NCBI GenBank assembly: GCA_903919165.1
Contig: CAIXHJ010000224.1
Location: forward strand, 1-9,290
Length of the DNA: 9,290 bases
Direction of reading: 5' to 3'
From: an uncultured Holophagaceae bacterium
Lineage (GTDB): Bacteria > Acidobacteriota > Holophagae > Holophagales > Holophagaceae
The translations under genes were made by a program, and so were the position numbers. Each line of letters starts with the position of its first letter. The stretch's first letter is position 1. The notes under the pieces were generated by a model that saw only the letters and a list, made by a program, of their open reading frames with translations, ran no database searches and was not told the DNA's origin. Below, piece after piece: positions 6,310-9,290 of the stretch.

Positions 6310-7266
6310 CTAGTTCAACGTCTTGATGAAGCGCACGACTTCGTTCAATTCCTGGTCAGTGAGCTGGGTCTTTGGCATGGCGGGTGGATAGCCCCGCACG
6401 ACCTGGCCCATGGGGTCGATGATGGAGCGGCGCAGGTAGGCGTCGTCCACGGTGATGGTCTTGGCCACACCGCCGACGAAGACCTGCTGCTCCTTGCCGT
6501 AGAGGGCCTTCAGGGTGGGGCCGACCTTAGGCTTGCCGTCCACGGAGTGGCAAGCGAGACAGCCCTTGACGGTGAGCACGGCCATACCCTTGGGCAGGTC
6601 CTTGAGGTCGGGATGGGCCTCGTTGGCGCGGAAGCTCTTGCCAGGCTCCGGGGCGTTCTCGCCGCCGAAGTACCAGGCCTTGAACTCGTCCTCAGGTACC
6701 ACGATGACCTTGCTCAGCATGAGGCTGTGGTCCACGCCGCAGATGACAGTGCACTCGATGTCGTAGGAGCCGACCTTGGTGGCCTGGAACCAGGTGGTGT
6801 TGGTGCGGGCGGGCACGGCGTCGATCTTGAGCCGGAAGGAGGGGATGAAGAAGCCATGCACCATGTCGGCGCTGCGGACCTCCATTTTCATGGGCTTGCC
6901 GATGGGGGCGAAGAGCACCTTGCTCTGCTTGCCGTTGGGGTATTCGAAGGACCAGCTCCACTGGCGGGCGGTCACCTTGATGGCCATGGCATCCCGGGGA
7001 GCCAGGCGCATGTACTCGTAGTTGGTCCAGCCGTAGTAGAAGATCGACAGGAACAGCACGAGGGGGATGGCGGTCCACACGATCTCGAGGCCCACGTGGC
7101 CCTCGATCTGCTCGGCCCTGGGATGGCGCTTCTTGCTGTAGCGCACGACGAAATAGATCATCAGCGTTGTGATGAAGATGAGGAACACCACGGAAAGCCC
7201 GAACACGTAGAAGAACACCGCGTCAGACTTCTGGGCCGAAATGGCGGCTTGGTTCATCCAGTCCAT
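6310..7266 (-). CDS. ctaC: Cytochrome c oxidase subunit II with fused cytochrome c (caa3-type)
   Basis: 318-residue subunit II that accepts electrons and passes them through CuA to subunit I. Two membrane helices (about 18-41 and 63-80, the second containing EIVWTAIP) are followed by VTARQWSWSFEYPNGK (98-113), the conserved aromatic stretch, and a cupredoxin domain. CuA ligands are His137 (ADMVHGF), Cys172, Cys176, His180 and Met183; the loop reads CTVICGVDHSLM. The usual Glu between the two cysteines is Val174. A C-terminal class I cytochrome c domain (about 222-318) has CLACH (236-240) for covalent heme, VGP at 248-250, and a likely axial Met297 in PPAMPKT, which defines the caa3 type. No lipobox cysteine is present near the N-terminus. 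It lies 7 nt after subunit IV and 10 nt before ctaB, so is cotranscribed. The cytochrome domain probably faces the periplasm and takes electrons from a soluble or membrane donor. Confidence 0.97.
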   Translation of the reverse strand: MDWMNQAAISAQKSDAVFFYVFGLSVVFLIFITTLMIYFVVRYSKKRHPRAEQIEGHVGLEIVWTAIPLVLFLSIFYYGWTNYEYMRLAPRDAMAIKVTARQWSWSFEYPNGKQSKVLFAPIGKPMKMEVRSADMVHGFFIPSFRLKIDAVPARTNTTWFQATKVGSYDIECTVICGVDHSLMLSKVIVVPEDEFKAWYFGGENAPEPGKSFRANEAHPDLKDLPKGMAVLTVKGCLACHSVDGKPKVGPTLKALYGKEQQVFVGGVAKTITVDDAYLRRSIIDPMGQVVRGYPPAMPKTQLTDQELNEVVRFIKTLN

Positions 7267-7273
7267 GGGAGCC

Positions 7274-7576
7274 TCAGCGGAAAGCGACGTCGGAGAAGAG
7301 CAGGGCGAAGAAGATCAGCAAGGTACCCAGGGTCACCAGGACCACGACCTTGAACAGCGGCCCTTCGTACCTGAGGTGCATGAAGAAGTAGAAGACCAGG
7401 CCCGCCTTGAGGGGAGTCAGGGTGAGCAGGCCCCAGACGGCGTAGGTCTGGCTAATGAGGCTCATGCCCACCAGGCAGCCCGTGAGGATCACCAGGGCCA
7501 CCCAGACCTTGATGAAAGTTCCGTAGCCGGGGTGCTCAGTGGAGTGTTCGGATGCTTGCTCGACGTGTTCGCTCAT
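7274..7576 (-). CDS. ctaF: Cytochrome c oxidase subunit IV (caa3/prokaryotic type)
   Basis: 100-residue protein with three hydrophobic helices (about 22-42, 46-67, 75-95), the size and layout of the small prokaryotic oxidase subunit IV (CtaF/CyoD/COX4_pro). The family signature is seen as LKAGLVFYFFMHLRYE (56-71), close to the usual KAxLVxxyFMHL. A His/Glu-rich N-terminal tail (residues 2-15) is expected on the cytoplasmic side. The subunit stabilises the complex and carries no redox centre. It sits between subunit III (10 nt upstream) and subunit II (7 nt downstream). The ATG at 7576 is the only start that keeps the short tail typical of the family; a G-rich TAGGGG lies upstream as a weak ribosome binding site. 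Confidence 0.93.
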   Translation of the reverse strand: MSEHVEQASEHSTEHPGYGTFIKVWVALVILTGCLVGMSLISQTYAVWGLLTLTPLKAGLVFYFFMHLRYEGPLFKVVVLVTLGTLLIFFALLFSDVAFR

Positions 7577-7586
7577 GAAGATGCCC

Positions 7587-8189
7587 CTACGCGGCCAGGT
7601 AGAACAGGGGGAGGAGGAAGATCCAGATCACGTCCACGAGGTGCCAGTAAAGTCCGCCGTTCTCCAAGTGGATGTAGCGGTCCGAGCGGATGCGGTCCGT
7701 GGCCACCCACCAGAGCATGACGCTCAGCACCGAAATACCCGCGATGACATGCAGTCCGTGCAGACCGGTCATCGTGAAATAGAGGCCGAAGAAGACCTGC
7801 TCGCCCGGGGGCAGCGTGGCCAGGTGGGGGGAACTCGGATAGAGACCGTGGTGGAACTTGGCGCCCCACTCAAAGGACTTGATCACCAGGAAGGTGAGGC
7901 CCAGGACCAAAGTCGTGCCCAGGAAGGCTATGGCCCGCTGCTTCTCGGCCCGCTGGACCGCCACGATGGCAAGGACCACCGTGAGGCTGCTGGTGAGGAG
8001 CACCAGGGTGTTGATCACGCCGAGGGTGACGTTCAGTTCCGAACCGCCGTGATGGAATTCCGCGGGGTAGCGGTAGCGCATGTAGGAGTAGGCGATGAAA
8101 AGGCCGCCGAAGAGCACCATCTCGGTGACCAGGAACAGCCACATGCCCAAGCGCGAGCCGAAGTCGTCGCGGTGAACGTGCCCGCTCAT
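7587..8189 (-). CDS. ctaE: Cytochrome c oxidase subunit III
   Basis: 200-residue membrane protein of the short, five-helix form of subunit III found in caa3 and bo3 oxidases. Helices are about 14-36, 54-78, 88-106, 132-158 and 178-199. Family motifs are WLFLVTEMVLFGGLF (17-31), KSFEW (104-108), FFGLYFTMTGLHGLHVIAG (133-151) and GLYWHLVDVIWIFLLP (179-194). It packs against subunit I and is thought to support proton uptake and enzyme stability. The ATG at 8189 overlaps the subunit I stop as ATGA, and a consensus AGGAGG lies 4 nt upstream inside the last codons of subunit I. A longer in-frame extension to 8561 is rejected because it would read antigenically unrelated, charged sequence through subunit I in another frame. 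Confidence 0.96.
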   Translation of the reverse strand: MSGHVHRDDFGSRLGMWLFLVTEMVLFGGLFIAYSYMRYRYPAEFHHGGSELNVTLGVINTLVLLTSSLTVVLAIVAVQRAEKQRAIAFLGTTLVLGLTFLVIKSFEWGAKFHHGLYPSSPHLATLPPGEQVFFGLYFTMTGLHGLHVIAGISVLSVMLWWVATDRIRSDRYIHLENGGLYWHLVDVIWIFLLPLFYLAA

Positions 8190-9290
8190 TTCGCCTCCTG
8201 CTGCTCGAAGTGGTAGGGACCGTGGGTGATGGTGGGAATCACCTCGAAGTTCTCCAGCGGGGGCGGGCTCGGGATGGTCCATTCCAGTGACACGCCACCC
8301 CAGGGGTTGTCCTCGGCCTTCTCTCCCTTGAAGATTGCGTAGAGCAGCGTTCCGAAGAACATGAGCAGGCCCAGCACCAGGAACCAGCTGCCCACCGTGG
8401 CCACCACGTGCATGGTGTGGAACTGGGGAAGGTGGACGTAGTAACGGCGAGGCATGCCCATCATGCCGAGGATCATCATGCCGAAGTAGAGCAGGTTGAA
8501 GCCGATGAACATGGGGAACCAGGATGCGTAAATGGCCTTCTTGGAGTACATCTTTCCCCACATCTTCGGGAACCAGTAGAGCAGCGCCGCGAAGAAGGCC
8601 ATGCCGGTACCGCCGAACATGACGTAATGGAAGTGGCCCACGATGAAGTAGGTGTCATGGATGTGCACGTTGATGGCCAAGGCCCCTTGCATGACGCCCG
8701 TAAGACCGCCGATGCAGAACAGGAAGATGAAGGTCAGCGCAAAGAGAAGGGGCGGCTGGAAATCGATGCTGCCCTTGTAGAGGGTGCTCACCCAGTTGAA
8801 GACCTTGATGGCGCTGGGCACGGCCACGATCATCGTCAGCAGCGAGAAGGTTATCTGGGCGAAATTGCTCATGCCGGAGGTGAACATGTGGTGGGCCCAG
8901 ACCAGGCTGCCTACGCCGGCGATGGCCATGCTGGAGAAGGCGATGGCCTTGTAGCCGAAGATCGTGCGTTTGGCGAAGGTGGGGATGATCTCGGTGATGG
9001 CGCCCATGGCCGGCAGGATCATGATGTAAACCGCCGGGTGGGAGTAGATCCAGAAGAGATGCTGGTAGAGCAAGGGGTCGCCGCCCTTGGCTGGATCGAA
9101 GATGCCGATGCCGAAGAAGCGCTCGAGGATCACCAGCACCAGGGTGATGGCCACGATGGGGGTGGCCAGCAGCTGGATCCAGGCCGTGGAATAGAGGGCC
9201 CAGCACATCAGGGGCATGCGGAACCACTTCATGCCCGGCGCCCTGAGGCGGTGGATGGTGGTGATGAAGTTGATGCCCGTGAGCATGGAC
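8186..9290 (-). CDS. ctaD: Cytochrome c oxidase subunit I, C-terminal part (A2-type heme-copper oxidase; cut by right window edge)
   Basis: The last 368 codons of the catalytic subunit; roughly the first 170 or so residues, including the first heme a ligand, lie outside the window. It reduces O2 at the heme a3-CuB centre and pumps protons. Numbering from the Met at 9286: YSHPAVY (81-87) holds CuB ligand His83 and the Tyr87 that is cross-linked to it in the family; AHH (131-133) gives the other two CuB ligands; TMIVAVPSAIKVFNW (151-165) holds K-channel Lys161; HDTYFIVGHFHYV (210-222) gives the Mg-site His/Asp and the ligands His218 (heme a3) and His220 (heme a). YSHPxVY, in place of GHPEVY, marks the A2 subfamily, in which the Tyr-Ser pair stands in for the D-channel glutamate. 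The C-terminus has the usual SLEWTIPSPPPLENF (333-347). It overlaps subunit III by ATGA. Confidence 0.97.
   Translation of the reverse strand, partial: SMLTGINFITTIHRLRAPGMKWFRMPLMCWALYSTAWIQLLATPIVAITLVLVILERFFGIGIFDPAKGGDPLLYQHLFWIYSHPAVYIMILPAMGAITEIIPTFAKRTIFGYKAIAFSSMAIAGVGSLVWAHHMFTSGMSNFAQITFSLLTMIVAVPSAIKVFNWVSTLYKGSIDFQPPLLFALTFIFLFCIGGLTGVMQGALAINVHIHDTYFIVGHFHYVMFGGTGMAFFAALLYWFPKMWGKMYSKKAIYASWFPMFIGFNLLYFGMMILGMMGMPRRYYVHLPQFHTMHVVATVGSWFLVLGLLMFFGTLLYAIFKGEKAEDNPWGGVSLEWTIPSPPPLENFEVIPTITHGPYHFEQQEAK
8194..8199 (-). promoter_or_regulatory. Consensus ribosome binding site of subunit III
   Basis: A full AGGAGG lies 4 nt before the ATG at 8189 and also encodes part of the Gln-Glu-Ala-Lys tail of subunit I. 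It is the strongest such site in the window, in line with a need for equal amounts of subunits I and III. Confidence 0.8.

Noticed and set aside
6205..7353. Plus-strand open frame of 382 codons
   Set aside because: Antisense to subunit II; its His/Glu/Asp/Val/Gly-rich product arises from the reverse reading of common codons and spans the ends of three real genes.
8190..8561. N-terminal extension of subunit III
   Set aside because: It runs in another frame through subunit I, has no membrane or family features, and the AGGAGG-ATG pair at 8187-8199 gives a clear start.
1..9290. CRISPR array, tRNA, transposase, phage or defence system
   Set aside because: No short regularly spaced repeats, cloverleaf, transposase motifs or terminal repeats were seen; the only repeats are the kinase coding paralogies.

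Overview
The window is a GC-rich, gene-dense bacterial segment in which every supported gene lies on the minus strand, so transcription runs from the right edge to the left. It holds two blocks. The protein types (many soluble and membrane Ser/Thr kinases carrying TPR or TolB/PD40-propeller modules, next to a caa3-type oxidase) suggest an Acidobacteriota bacterium, perhaps near Holophaga/Geothrix. That placement is inferred from gene style only; there is no rRNA or other marker here.

Right block (5406-9290): a terminal oxidase operon read in the order subunit I (C-terminal two thirds, cut by the window edge), subunit III, subunit IV, subunit II with a fused cytochrome c domain, then ctaB (heme O synthase). 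Genes overlap or are separated by no more than about 10 nt. Subunit I carries the YSHPxVY motif of the A2 subfamily of heme-copper oxidases. Together the genes encode an aa3/caa3-type cytochrome c oxidase plus the farnesyltransferase that starts heme A synthesis. Subunit II has a valine where the CuA loop normally has glutamate.

A 115-nt spacer (5291-5405) follows. It holds an inverted repeat and a candidate promoter, and shows no convincing terminator.

Left block (1-5290): three consecutive Hanks-type Ser/Thr kinase genes joined by 4-nt ATGA overlaps. They share almost the same N-terminal kinase domain but carry different C-terminal modules: a TolB-like domain plus TPRs (first), and a transmembrane helix plus a PD40/TolB-type propeller (second). 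The third is cut by the left edge within its kinase domain. The array looks like tandem duplication of a kinase domain with swapping of output or sensor modules. No RNA gene, mobile element or CRISPR array was seen, and there is no gene-free stretch longer than 115 nt.
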